Source: Lachnospiraceae bacterium
GTDB taxonomy: Bacteria > Bacillota_A > Clostridia > Lachnospirales > Lachnospiraceae
Direction: 5' to 3'
Length of the DNA: 5,994 nucleotides
Assembly (NCBI GenBank): GCA_009774465.1
Contig: VSNT01000185.1
Location: 1-5,994 of the forward strand
Notes under the pieces: model-generated
Told to the model about the DNA's origin: nothing
Database searches by the model: none
What the model saw: only the letters and a program-made list of their open reading frames with translations
Position numbers and translations under genes: made by a program
Shown: piece by piece, positions 1 to 4,297 of the stretch
How the letters are laid out: each line of letters opens with the position of its first letter
Numbering within the stretch: position 1 is the stretch's first letter

Positions 1-77
1 TTTTTTTTACCTTTTGCATAAAATAATAGCAGTCCTTTTTATAGCTGTCTGTTGGCCGTCCTGTTACATGATGTGGG
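1..77. repeat. Terminal redundancy marking a circular molecule (same as 5918-5994)
   Basis: Bases 1-77 are identical to bases 5918-5994, starting with the same run of eight T and ending in ATGATGTGGG. The match continues beyond the tandem repeat described at 5748-5966 into unique sequence (GTTGGCCGTCCTG), so it is not just another repeat copy. The simplest reading is a circular molecule of 5917 bp written with a 77-base overlap, a length typical of a k-mer-based assembly. Features near either end should be read across the junction. Confidence 0.93.
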
Positions 78-95
78 GCATCCACCTTTGTCTCC

Positions 96-127
96 TTGAC
101 ATTATGGACAAGCTGTCTTAATATAAT
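96..127 (+). promoter_or_regulatory. Promoter of the antitoxin RNA
   Basis: The plus strand has a perfect -35, TTGACA (96-101), followed after 17 bases by TAATAT (119-124, four of six). A perfect TATAAT overlaps it at 122-127 but with a 20-base spacer. Either choice puts the start at about 131-134, just before the repeat at 137. The full -35 and the compact unit suggest strong, constitutive expression, as expected for an unstable antitoxin RNA. Confidence 0.65.
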
Positions 128-130
128 GAA

Positions 131-209
131 TAAGCTAGGAAGGCTTTTATGTAAATGTTAGACACAAAGCGAACCCCCGAAGAGTAGCCGCTCTTCGGGG
201 GTTCTTTTT
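131..209 (+). ncRNA. Antitoxin RNA (RNA II-like) of the Fst-type module
   Basis: A plus-strand RNA of about 75-80 nt is predicted from the promoter at 96-127 to the terminator at 171-209. It carries AGGAAGGC-NN-TTATGTA (137-153) and ATGTTAGACAC (155-165). These are complementary to codons 4-9 and to the Shine-Dalgarno/start region of the toxin mRNA, and its 3' hairpin is complementary to that of the toxin mRNA. This is the pAD1 par arrangement, in which RNA II (about 65 nt) pairs first at the terminator loop and then at dispersed repeats to block toxin translation. A 10-codon frame (ATG at 155) exists in it but lacks a credible site. The existence of the RNA is inferred from signals and complementarity. 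Confidence 0.75.
171..209. terminator. Shared, probably bidirectional terminator of toxin and antitoxin RNAs
   Basis: GAACCCCCGAAGAG (171-184) and CTCTTCGGGGGTTC (191-204) form a perfect 14-bp stem with a 6-base loop. On the plus strand TTTTT follows (205-209). On the minus strand the tail is TTCGCTTTGTGT, weaker but T-rich. It lies 17 bases after the toxin stop codon and at the end of the plus-strand antisense RNA. It therefore fits as the common end of two converging transcripts, and its two strands give a further 34 bases of complementarity between them. Confidence 0.85.
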
Positions 210-220
210 GGGTTGGCTGC

Positions 221-310
221 CTATTCGTCCCCGTCCAACCACTTGCAAATATAGTAGCCGGCTATACTTGCCGCAACGGAGATAAGGAAGGCAATTATGT
301 ACTGCGTCAT
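221..310 (-). CDS. Fst-like type I toxin, 29-aa membrane peptide
   Basis: The peptide is MTQYIIAFLISVAASIAGYY followed by ICKWLDGDE. One hydrophobic helix (residues 4-22) precedes K-W-L-D and an acidic end, the plan of the Fst/RNA I toxins of Firmicutes (hydrophobic helix with small residues, then WLD or VLD and a charged tail). Such peptides insert in the membrane and kill or arrest plasmid-free daughters. A near-perfect Shine-Dalgarno, AAGGAGGTG, lies 6-7 bases before the ATG. The leader also holds CTCCT (344-340), which could pair with AGGAG (324-320) and mask this site. The mRNA would run from about 351 to the shared terminator at 171-204, about 185 nt. The gene is too short for routine gene callers. 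The family call is by architecture; direct sequence identity with pAD1 Fst is low. Confidence 0.78.
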   Translation of the reverse strand: MTQYIIAFLISVAASIAGYYICKWLDGDE

Positions 311-319
311 GTTAGACAC
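285..319. repeat. Direct repeats DRa' and DRb' in the toxin gene start region
   Basis: On the plus strand AGGAAGGC-NN-TTATGTA (285-301) and ATGTTAGACAC (309-319) recur at 137-153 and 155-165. The NN pair differs (AA here, TT there), and the gap between the two blocks is 7 bases here versus 1 there. In the toxin mRNA the first block covers codons 4-9 and the second covers the end of the Shine-Dalgarno and the start codon. Any plus-strand RNA carrying the 137-165 copies can therefore pair with exactly the translation start of the toxin. Confidence 0.85.
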
Positions 320-357
320 CTCCTTCCTGTTGCCAGTATAGGAGTAGCAGCACCTAT

Positions 358-386
358 ATTATATTGGTTTATAAGGAACTTTACAA
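358..386 (-). promoter_or_regulatory. Promoter of the Fst-like toxin mRNA (RNA I)
   Basis: On the minus strand TTGTAA (386-381) precedes a perfect TATAAT (363-358) by exactly 17 bases. The start should be near 351, giving a leader of about 40 nt. The -35 contains the TAA stop of the relaxase gene, so the toxin unit begins exactly where mob ends. Read-through from mob could also supply toxin RNA. Confidence 0.75.
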
Positions 387-1538
387 TGTTAAATCCTGCA
401 CAGATTTATTTAATGTTTCCATTGTGCTGTTAATAACAGCCCTTGCACCTTTTTCGGGGAGTTTCATTTTTTTCAGCTCCTGCAGGGCACCTTTCATTAC
501 CATATTTTCCTTTTCCAAACGGGCTGCCTTTGCAAGCTGTTCACTCTGGTACAGTTTTTCCTTTACTGTAGGCACCTTTCTTTTTAGATCTTTGTTTTTT
601 TCTTTAAGCTCTAAGCAGGTATCCATTAGCTGCTTATTTTTCTTCTTGGTTTCTTCCATCAGGTGGTATGCTGCCAGTCCATATTGCGCAGCAGCATAAA
701 GTTTCTGGTAGTCCGGCTCCGGCATCTGCATTTTTCCTGTGAAACTTTTATCAGCTTTTGGCAGCTCCTTTAGGTCTTTCATGGTTTTTTCCAGCTTGGC
801 TGCCTGCTTATCGAACTTCTTTTGTTCCGCATCAAATTCTAATTTCTGCGCTGATTGTTCTTCTTTCTGGTTGTCAAGTTTTTTCTGATAGTTCCTTTGC
901 TGCTTTTCACGCCTCTCAAGGGCCCTGTCGGCTTCATACAGCTCCTTTTTCCATTCTTTGTGGTCTTTATGCTTTGGACGGTCTTTTGGCTCCAATTCGG
1001 TCATTTTACGCCCTCTTTCTACGTCAAAGCCCTTCTCCTTCAAATACCTTGGAAGCTCATCCTGAATTCTTGTCAGGCGTTCCCTTGTCATGACTTCCTT
1101 CCGGGAAAGTTTATTTTCTTTCGTCATTGGGACAAAATCAAAGTGCATATGGGGCGTCATCTCGTCATAATGGACTGCAGAACATGTTATATTCTGTTCT
1201 CCAAATTCCTTAGCCAGGTAATTATATGATTCCTGAAAGAACCGGTTCTGTTCTTCCCGGGGAAGCCCCTTAAAAAATTCCTGATCAGAGGAAATAATAA
1301 ATTCGCTCTGCCAGATCGAAGTAGAGCGCACCTGATTAACCGCCCTTTTTTCTATTATCTCTTTGGCGTCCTGATACTGGGAGTTCTTTGGACGCTTTAG
1401 CACAATATTTTCCTTTGTCCTCTCCACGTCTATGTCCTTATTGCTGTAAGTTCCATTCTCCCGTAAATTGTGATGTTCCAACGCGCCTACAGAGCCTTTT
1501 TTATAATTTCCTGCATGTATCACCATCTTATGCGCCAT
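381..1538 (-). CDS. mobV: MobV-family relaxase (Pre/Mob)
   Basis: A 385-aa relaxase that would nick oriT, stay bound to the 5' end and guide the strand into a helper conjugation channel. The MobV motifs are clear: HNLRE at residues 23-27, where H23 aligns with the catalytic His22 of pMV158 MobM; SNKDI at 32-36; and the metal-binding HYDEMTPHMH at 123-132. The Tyr of the NYEL motif of MobM is absent (NIVL instead). Residues 200 to about 370 are charged, K/E-rich coiled coil. The frame is open to 1676, but I chose the ATG at 1538. It begins MAHKMVIHAGNYKKGS like family members, AAGGCGGTG lies just upstream, and the upstream frame runs through oriT and the promoter. The TAA stop forms part of the -35 of the downstream toxin promoter. 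Confidence 0.93.
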   Translation of the reverse strand: MAHKMVIHAGNYKKGSVGALEHHNLRENGTYSNKDIDVERTKENIVLKRPKNSQYQDAKEIIEKRAVNQVRSTSIWQSEFIISSDQEFFKGLPREEQNRFFQESYNYLAKEFGEQNITCSAVHYDEMTPHMHFDFVPMTKENKLSRKEVMTRERLTRIQDELPRYLKEKGFDVERGRKMTELEPKDRPKHKDHKEWKKELYEADRALERREKQQRNYQKKLDNQKEEQSAQKLEFDAEQKKFDKQAAKLEKTMKDLKELPKADKSFTGKMQMPEPDYQKLYAAAQYGLAAYHLMEETKKKNKQLMDTCLELKEKNKDLKRKVPTVKEKLYQSEQLAKAARLEKENMVMKGALQELKKMKLPEKGARAVINSTMETLNKSVQDLTL

Positions 1539-1584
1539 AACCCACCGCCTTTTACGCCGGCCCTCCGCGCGCCGGCACTTCATC

Positions 1585-1628
1585 CACCAAAAAATATTGG
1601 TGTAACTCACTACACCAACTACGTTGGT
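1585..1628 (-). other. oriT: Origin of transfer (oriT) of the MobV/pMV158 type
   Basis: Read on the minus strand, TTGGTGTA-GTGAGT-TACACCAA (1618-1597) is a perfect 8-bp inverted repeat with a 6-base loop. pMV158 has AAGTATA-GTGTGT-TATACTT at its nick. The likely nick is in TAGTGAG/TTA, between 1606 and 1605, by analogy with TAGTGTG/TTA. A second repeat, ACCAA-CGTAG-TTGGT (1628-1614), shares an arm with the first. A third, CACCAA-TATTTT-TTGGTG (1602-1585), shares the other arm. These give alternative foldings, as in pMV158. The site lies in the leader 47-90 bp ahead of the relaxase start, and the nicked strand would be the mob coding strand. The match is structural and from memory of pMV158; the exact nick is inferred. 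Confidence 0.82.
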
Positions 1629-1646
1629 CGTTCGCCCTACGGGGTT

Positions 1647-1676
1647 AGAATAGCACCTTCCGGGTGCTATTGTCAA
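1647..1676 (-). promoter_or_regulatory. Promoter of the mob gene, overlapping two hairpins
   Basis: On the minus strand TTGACA (1676-1671) is followed after 18 bases by TATTCT (1652-1647), predicting a start near 1640. The -35 lies in the right arm of a perfect 8-bp hairpin, GTCAATCC-GCT-GGATTGAC (1672-1690). The spacer is almost entirely a second 8-bp hairpin, ATAGCACC-TTCCG-GGTGCTAT (1650-1670). Such symmetry within promoter elements looks like an operator. In pMV158 the MobM relaxase represses its own promoter next to oriT, and a similar control is plausible here. Confidence 0.65.
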
Positions 1677-1690
1677 TCCGCTGGATTGAC

Positions 1691-1870
1691 TTCGGCTGCC
1701 GCTGCAGCGAAAAAGGCAGCTCTGCGCTGATCCGCTTCATGCGACGTCGCAAAACTGCCTTTCTTTCCCCTGCCTGTTGTGGCACCGTCCGGCGCAAAGC
1801 ATTGCGCCTATGCCGCTGCGCTATTCGGGACTTAACACAAACTCCCTCATAAACAGCTTGCGGTTTTAGA
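1691..1870. repeat. GC-rich inverted-repeat segment upstream of oriT, no gene
   Basis: Together with the oriT entries, this covers the gene-free stretch 1539-1892. It is visibly GC-richer than its neighbours. It holds AAAGGCAG (1712-1719) paired with CTGCCTTT (1755-1762), enclosing the perfect palindrome GCGACGTCGC (1741-1750). It also holds GGCGCAA-AGCA-TTGCGCC (1791-1808), a 7-bp stem with a 4-base loop. On the minus strand the first pair is followed by TTTTTC, so it could end transcription from the VirB6/64-aa genes. A 78-codon frame with only a TTG start crosses it and is not credible as a gene. The segment could be a single-strand origin, an accessory-protein binding zone or an imported oriT-flanking piece. 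Confidence 0.5.
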
Positions 1871-1892
1871 TACTCACCCAAGGAAAATGCGC

Positions 1893-2087
1893 TTATTTCT
1901 CCTTAACTCTTTCTCCGGTATCATCATCATACTTTACCGGGTGCGGATGTAATCGGTACAATTCCCTTGTCAGAAGTTCTTTTGCAAATTCATTGCCGGT
2001 TAAATCATCCTTTTCCTTGTCCTCTTTGATTGCAAACAGTCTTTCCGTATCATCATCACTTAAGTAAAATTCAAACTTCGTTGACAT
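1893..2087 (-). CDS. Small charged protein, possible ribbon-helix-helix mobilisation accessory
   Basis: A 64-aa protein. It begins with a short strand-like stretch (STKFEFYLSDDD), followed by a helix (TERLFAIKEDKEK) and a second helix (GNEFAKELLTRELYRLHP), and ends in a polar tail. The strand-helix-helix order and size fit a ribbon-helix-helix DNA-binding fold of the kind found in MobC-like relaxosome proteins and small plasmid repressors. No diagnostic residue proves it. AAAGGAGA lies 7-8 bases before the ATG at 2087, and the gene follows the VirB6-like gene by 41 bp. It ends next to the inverted-repeat-rich oriT/mob promoter region, which would be a natural target if it binds DNA. Confidence 0.65.
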   Translation of the reverse strand: MSTKFEFYLSDDDTERLFAIKEDKEKDDLTGNEFAKELLTRELYRLHPHPVKYDDDTGERVKEK

Positions 2088-2128
2088 CTAATTATCTCCT
2101 TTACCTTCCTGCTCAATAGCTGTTTCCC

Positions 2129-3052
2129 TTAGTGGGCATTAAATACTGATGCTGAAATGCTGCCGGTCTGATTGAGAAGGGAAATTAATCCGGCGCCGCA
2201 TCCGCAGGTTACAATCATGCTCATAAAGTAAGAGTTCCCCAGCCCGGCCATATCCAGAGACAATACATTGCTGCACATTGCACTGTACAGTCCAAACACT
2301 ATCAGCATAAAAAAGCCTTGAAAAGACATGGCAAGCATCTTTCTTACGTAGTTCATTCCTATCTGCCCCCATTCTTTATTCACGAAGGTGGCAAACGGAA
2401 TGGGCGCTGCTGCCATATAAACCAGCAGAGTCATAAACCATATATTTACCTTTACATAAACCAGCATGCCTATTATGGCTTCTATGGCCAGTGCAATGAA
2501 AGTGATCAGCAGGTAAATGATCATGATTATGCAGGAGCCAAAAGAATAGCCGTTTGGATTATCCCTTGGCAGTATGTTTTCCAAGCTTCCATTTCCCGGG
2601 CCGATAATTGAATTGCGTGGTACGAGTTTCGCAGCCCATGCCCCCATATCAAACAGACCGCACACGATCTTAAATGCATTTGCACATACCAAAAGGCAGA
2701 TGATCAGTTTGATTGATAAAAGAACTATTGTTTCAGCTTTGATATTATGCATTTGATTGCTTTCCTGTATCATGCTGATTAGCTGCCAGCAGAAAACAAA
2801 TGTTATAATGACTGCTGCAACAGGAATTGCTGCATTTTCCACTACCTGTTTGATAAATAAAAATGCACGTTCATTCCATCCGCTGGGACTTTGGGCAATC
2901 AATTCTCTGCTGTTGGAAAAAAAGAATGCCTGGATCCCCTGCATCCAGTTCCAGATCTCATGGATTCCATCCCATATTCCCTGGTACATTGACTGCCATA
3001 TTTTCTGCAATAGATTATCAATAAATTCGTTTCCGCCAAGCATTTCAAGCAT
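2129..3052 (-). CDS. VirB6/TrbL-like type IV secretion inner-membrane protein
   Basis: A 307-aa polytopic membrane protein. An amphipathic, tryptophan-rich N-terminus (residues 10-45) is followed by probable membrane helices at about 72-96, 108-131, 172-192, 195-225, 246-264 and 275-295. The segment 214-255 (AAAPIPFATFVNKEWGQIG, then NYVRK, then FQGFFMLIVFGLY) closely resembles the conserved core of the TrbL/VirB6 proteins of Clostridia conjugative elements. In those systems the protein forms part of the inner-membrane channel. The start at 3052 is set by AAAAGGAGG 6-7 bases upstream. No other T4SS gene (VirB4 ATPase, VirB8, coupling protein, peptidoglycan hydrolase) is present on this circle. 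The protein must therefore plug into a helper machine, act in exclusion, or be a relic. Family call is strong; role on this plasmid is open. Confidence 0.82.
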   Translation of the reverse strand: MLEMLGGNEFIDNLLQKIWQSMYQGIWDGIHEIWNWMQGIQAFFFSNSRELIAQSPSGWNERAFLFIKQVVENAAIPVAAVIITFVFCWQLISMIQESNQMHNIKAETIVLLSIKLIICLLVCANAFKIVCGLFDMGAWAAKLVPRNSIIGPGNGSLENILPRDNPNGYSFGSCIIMIIYLLITFIALAIEAIIGMLVYVKVNIWFMTLLVYMAAAPIPFATFVNKEWGQIGMNYVRKMLAMSFQGFFMLIVFGLYSAMCSNVLSLDMAGLGNSYFMSMIVTCGCGAGLISLLNQTGSISASVFNAH

Positions 3053-3054
3053 TT

Positions 3055-3234
3055 TTATGCCTCCTTTTCTAAAAGTTTTTCAAAATTTTTCTTATACGCT
3101 TTAAAGCCTTCTGTTATATCTGCGTTTTTTTCCGGATGGCGTGAAATTTTTTCATTAAGCCATATGATTGCAGTGCACCATACAATCATTGCCTTACATG
3201 CCATTCTGCATATTATGTATGTTATTTTTCTCAT
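3055..3234 (-). CDS. Small hydrophobic protein, 59 aa
   Basis: The sequence starts MRKITYIICRMACKAMIVWC and has one hydrophobic, cysteine-rich stretch (about residues 5-26, likely a membrane helix with a basic N-terminal flank). A charged helical C-terminus follows (EKISRHPEKN, then KAYKKNFEKLLEKEA). The ATG at 3234 overlaps the TGA of the 126-aa gene as ATGA, and AAAGGAGG is well placed 7-8 bases upstream. Its stop lies two bases before the ATG of the VirB6-like gene, whose AAAAGGAGG site is encoded by its last codons. This tight double coupling is the main evidence that it is a real gene. It may be a membrane partner of the VirB6-like protein, but that is inference. Confidence 0.75.
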   Translation of the reverse strand: MRKITYIICRMACKAMIVWCTAIIWLNEKISRHPEKNADITEGFKAYKKNFEKLLEKEA

Positions 3235-3611
3235 TTCTTTAGTCCTCCTTTACCTTGTATTCCTCCTTTATCTGGTTTTATCTGGTATTCCCAATATAAC
3301 GGAATGTCTTCGATATCTTCGATAAGCAGTTCCTTTAAAAAATCTTTATCCCTTGTCAGTTCCAGTTCTTCCATGAGCCATTTACAAACCTTAAAGCCGT
3401 CAATATATCCCATGTAATAAAATTCATTTGCATAAACCCCAAGAGTATTTGAAAAAACAACCTGTTTTTCCTGTTCTTCATCTTGCAGAAATTCTTCTAA
3501 ATAGTTTCTTAGCCTGTCAGCAGATTTAGATTCATTTAAAAACAGTTCAGGGTTCCTTTCTCTGTAAGCAAAACAAAGTTCGCTTAATAATGGTGTTTTC
3601 GTTGGTTTCAT
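3231..3611 (-). CDS. Hypothetical acidic protein, 126 aa, first gene of the transfer cluster
   Basis: I do not recognise the family with confidence. The protein is predicted to be mostly helical and acidic, with no signal peptide or membrane segment. A central region (about residues 28-50) is rich in D/E and Q. It is followed by NEFYYMGYIDGFKVCKWLMEEL (about 62-83), the kind of aromatic 'Y-x-x-G-x-x-D-G' helix seen in small helical proteins of mobile elements. The C-terminus is a basic, glycine-rich tail (KGGIQGKGGLKK). AGGAGC precedes the ATG at 3611. Its stop codon overlaps the start of the next gene (ATGA), and AAAGGAGG for that gene lies inside its own 3' end, so the two are translationally coupled. 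Its place at the head of a T4SS/mobilisation cluster suggests a transfer-linked role, but this is position only. Confidence 0.7.
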   Translation of the reverse strand: MKPTKTPLLSELCFAYRERNPELFLNESKSADRLRNYLEEFLQDEEQEKQVVFSNTLGVYANEFYYMGYIDGFKVCKWLMEELELTRDKDFLKELLIEDIEDIPLYWEYQIKPDKGGIQGKGGLKK

Positions 3612-3633
3612 TTGTACCGCTCCTTTCTTTTTT

Positions 3634-3671
3634 CCCGGAAGGTGTGGTACAATGGTTAGGCACCCTCCGGG
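3634..3671. repeat. Imperfect inverted repeat ahead of the transfer operon
   Basis: CCCGGAAGGTG (3634-3644) pairs with CACCCTCCGGG (3661-3671), 10 of 11 positions, around a 16-base loop that holds the TACAAT hexamer. In the minus-strand transcript it would form a hairpin just 5' of the ribosome binding site of the 126-aa gene, so it may affect expression of that gene. A 13-base palindrome, AACTTTTAAAGTT, lies further upstream (about 3752-3764). I see no convincing minus-strand promoter between 3612 and 3781, so the transfer genes may be read partly from the rep operon. Confidence 0.5.
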
Positions 3672-3725
3672 TGTGGCTTTGGGTGTACCCTGTTTTGCTT
3701 GGTAGGCGAGGGGTACACCCTTTTT
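3660..3725 (+). ncRNA. Candidate short plus-strand RNA antisense to the transfer-operon leader
   Basis: An extended -10 element, TGGTACAAT (3645-3653), would start a plus-strand transcript near 3660. The -35 region is poor (TTCTTT, 3625-3630). The RNA of about 66 nt would begin with a small hairpin, CACCC/GGGTG (3661-3673), and end in the strong hairpin and T5 at 3681-3725. This is the form of plasmid countertranscript RNAs. It would be antisense to minus-strand RNA running from the rep operon into the 126-aa gene. The call rests on sequence signals only. The alternative is that these inverted repeats are a protein-binding or replication site. Confidence 0.3.
3681..3725 (+). terminator. Plus-strand hairpin with T-run
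   Basis: GGGTGTACCC (3681-3690) and GGGTACACCC (3711-3720) are perfect 10-bp inverted repeats with a 20-base loop, followed at once by TTTTT (3721-3725). This has the form of an intrinsic terminator for plus-strand transcription. There is no T-run on the minus side. No plus-strand protein gene lies upstream, so it would end either antisense transcription or the short RNA proposed at 3660-3725. Confidence 0.55.
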
Positions 3726-3781
3726 GTTATTAAGTTGCTTTTTATGCCAAAACTTTTAAAGTTATGGTATCGTATCTTCCA

Positions 3782-4297
3782 TCAGGAACCAAATATGCGC
3801 CGGAAAAATCCTTTCTTTTCCTCTTCCGGATGCAGGCCCTCATCTTCCTTTTGTTCTTCCAAAAGCAGCAGCTTTTGTTCTGTTACCATGCGGAGCTGCT
3901 GCTCCTGATCAATGAGCTTATGTAATTGGGCTATCTGTTCGCTTTTTTCTTTTAATGCTTCATCCAGTCTCTTAATCTCTTGATTATAAATCTCTATCTT
4001 CTCTTTTTCATTAGCGTCTTTCAGCTTTAACGTTGTTTCCAGCTCTATAATTCTTTTTTGAGCAGTGAAAAGTGTTTCCGGCAAGTTTGCATTTGTGTTT
4101 CCGGCAACTTGTCCTTTTTCCTTTACGTTCTTTCTTTCCGAAAACGCTGATTTTATAAGTTTTTCTGCTTTTTCATCAGCTAGAAACTGGTTTCCGTTTT
4201 TTTGCAAAGTGCTTTGCAGTTTCTGCTTTGCGATTTCATTCCGCACTGCCTGCTTACTGACGCCCAGATCATCAGCTATCTGTTTGATCGTTTTCAT
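3782..4297 (-). CDS. Replication-associated HTH/coiled-coil protein, DUF536-like
   Basis: A 171-aa protein. Residues 1-24 (MKTIKQIADDLGVSKQAVRN) form a clear helix-turn-helix. Residues 76-150 are a long charged heptad-rich coiled coil. The protein ends in an acidic stretch and then an aromatic/basic tail, GFFRRIFGS. This N-HTH, coiled coil, short basic aromatic tail plan is that of the DUF536-type proteins that sit directly downstream of theta rep genes on lactococcal, staphylococcal and enterococcal plasmids. They are thought to help replication control or stability, though their biochemical role is unclear. The reading frame is open up to 4369. I chose 4297 because the HTH starts there and AGGAGAAG lies 9-10 bases upstream, inside the rep 3' end. 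The 26-bp overlap with rep suggests translational coupling. Confidence 0.75.
   Translation of the reverse strand: MKTIKQIADDLGVSKQAVRNEIAKQKLQSTLQKNGNQFLADEKAEKLIKSAFSERKNVKEKGQVAGNTNANLPETLFTAQKRIIELETTLKLKDANEKEKIEIYNQEIKRLDEALKEKSEQIAQLHKLIDQEQQLRMVTEQKLLLLEEQKEDEGLHPEEEKKGFFRRIFGS

Noticed and set aside
155..187. 10-codon frame in the antitoxin RNA
   Set aside because: It has no well-spaced ribosome binding site and runs into the terminator stem. The bases are better explained as the antisense pairing block.
1539..1676. 46-residue N-terminal extension of the relaxase
   Set aside because: This stretch holds the oriT repeats and most of the predicted mob promoter. Family N-termini align with the ATG at 1538, which has its own ribosome binding site.
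1645..1881. 78-codon minus-strand frame crossing the mob promoter region
   Set aside because: It starts only at TTG, the nearest purine tract is about 17 bases away, the product is an arginine-rich low-information sequence, and the frame overlays the palindromes and mob promoter.
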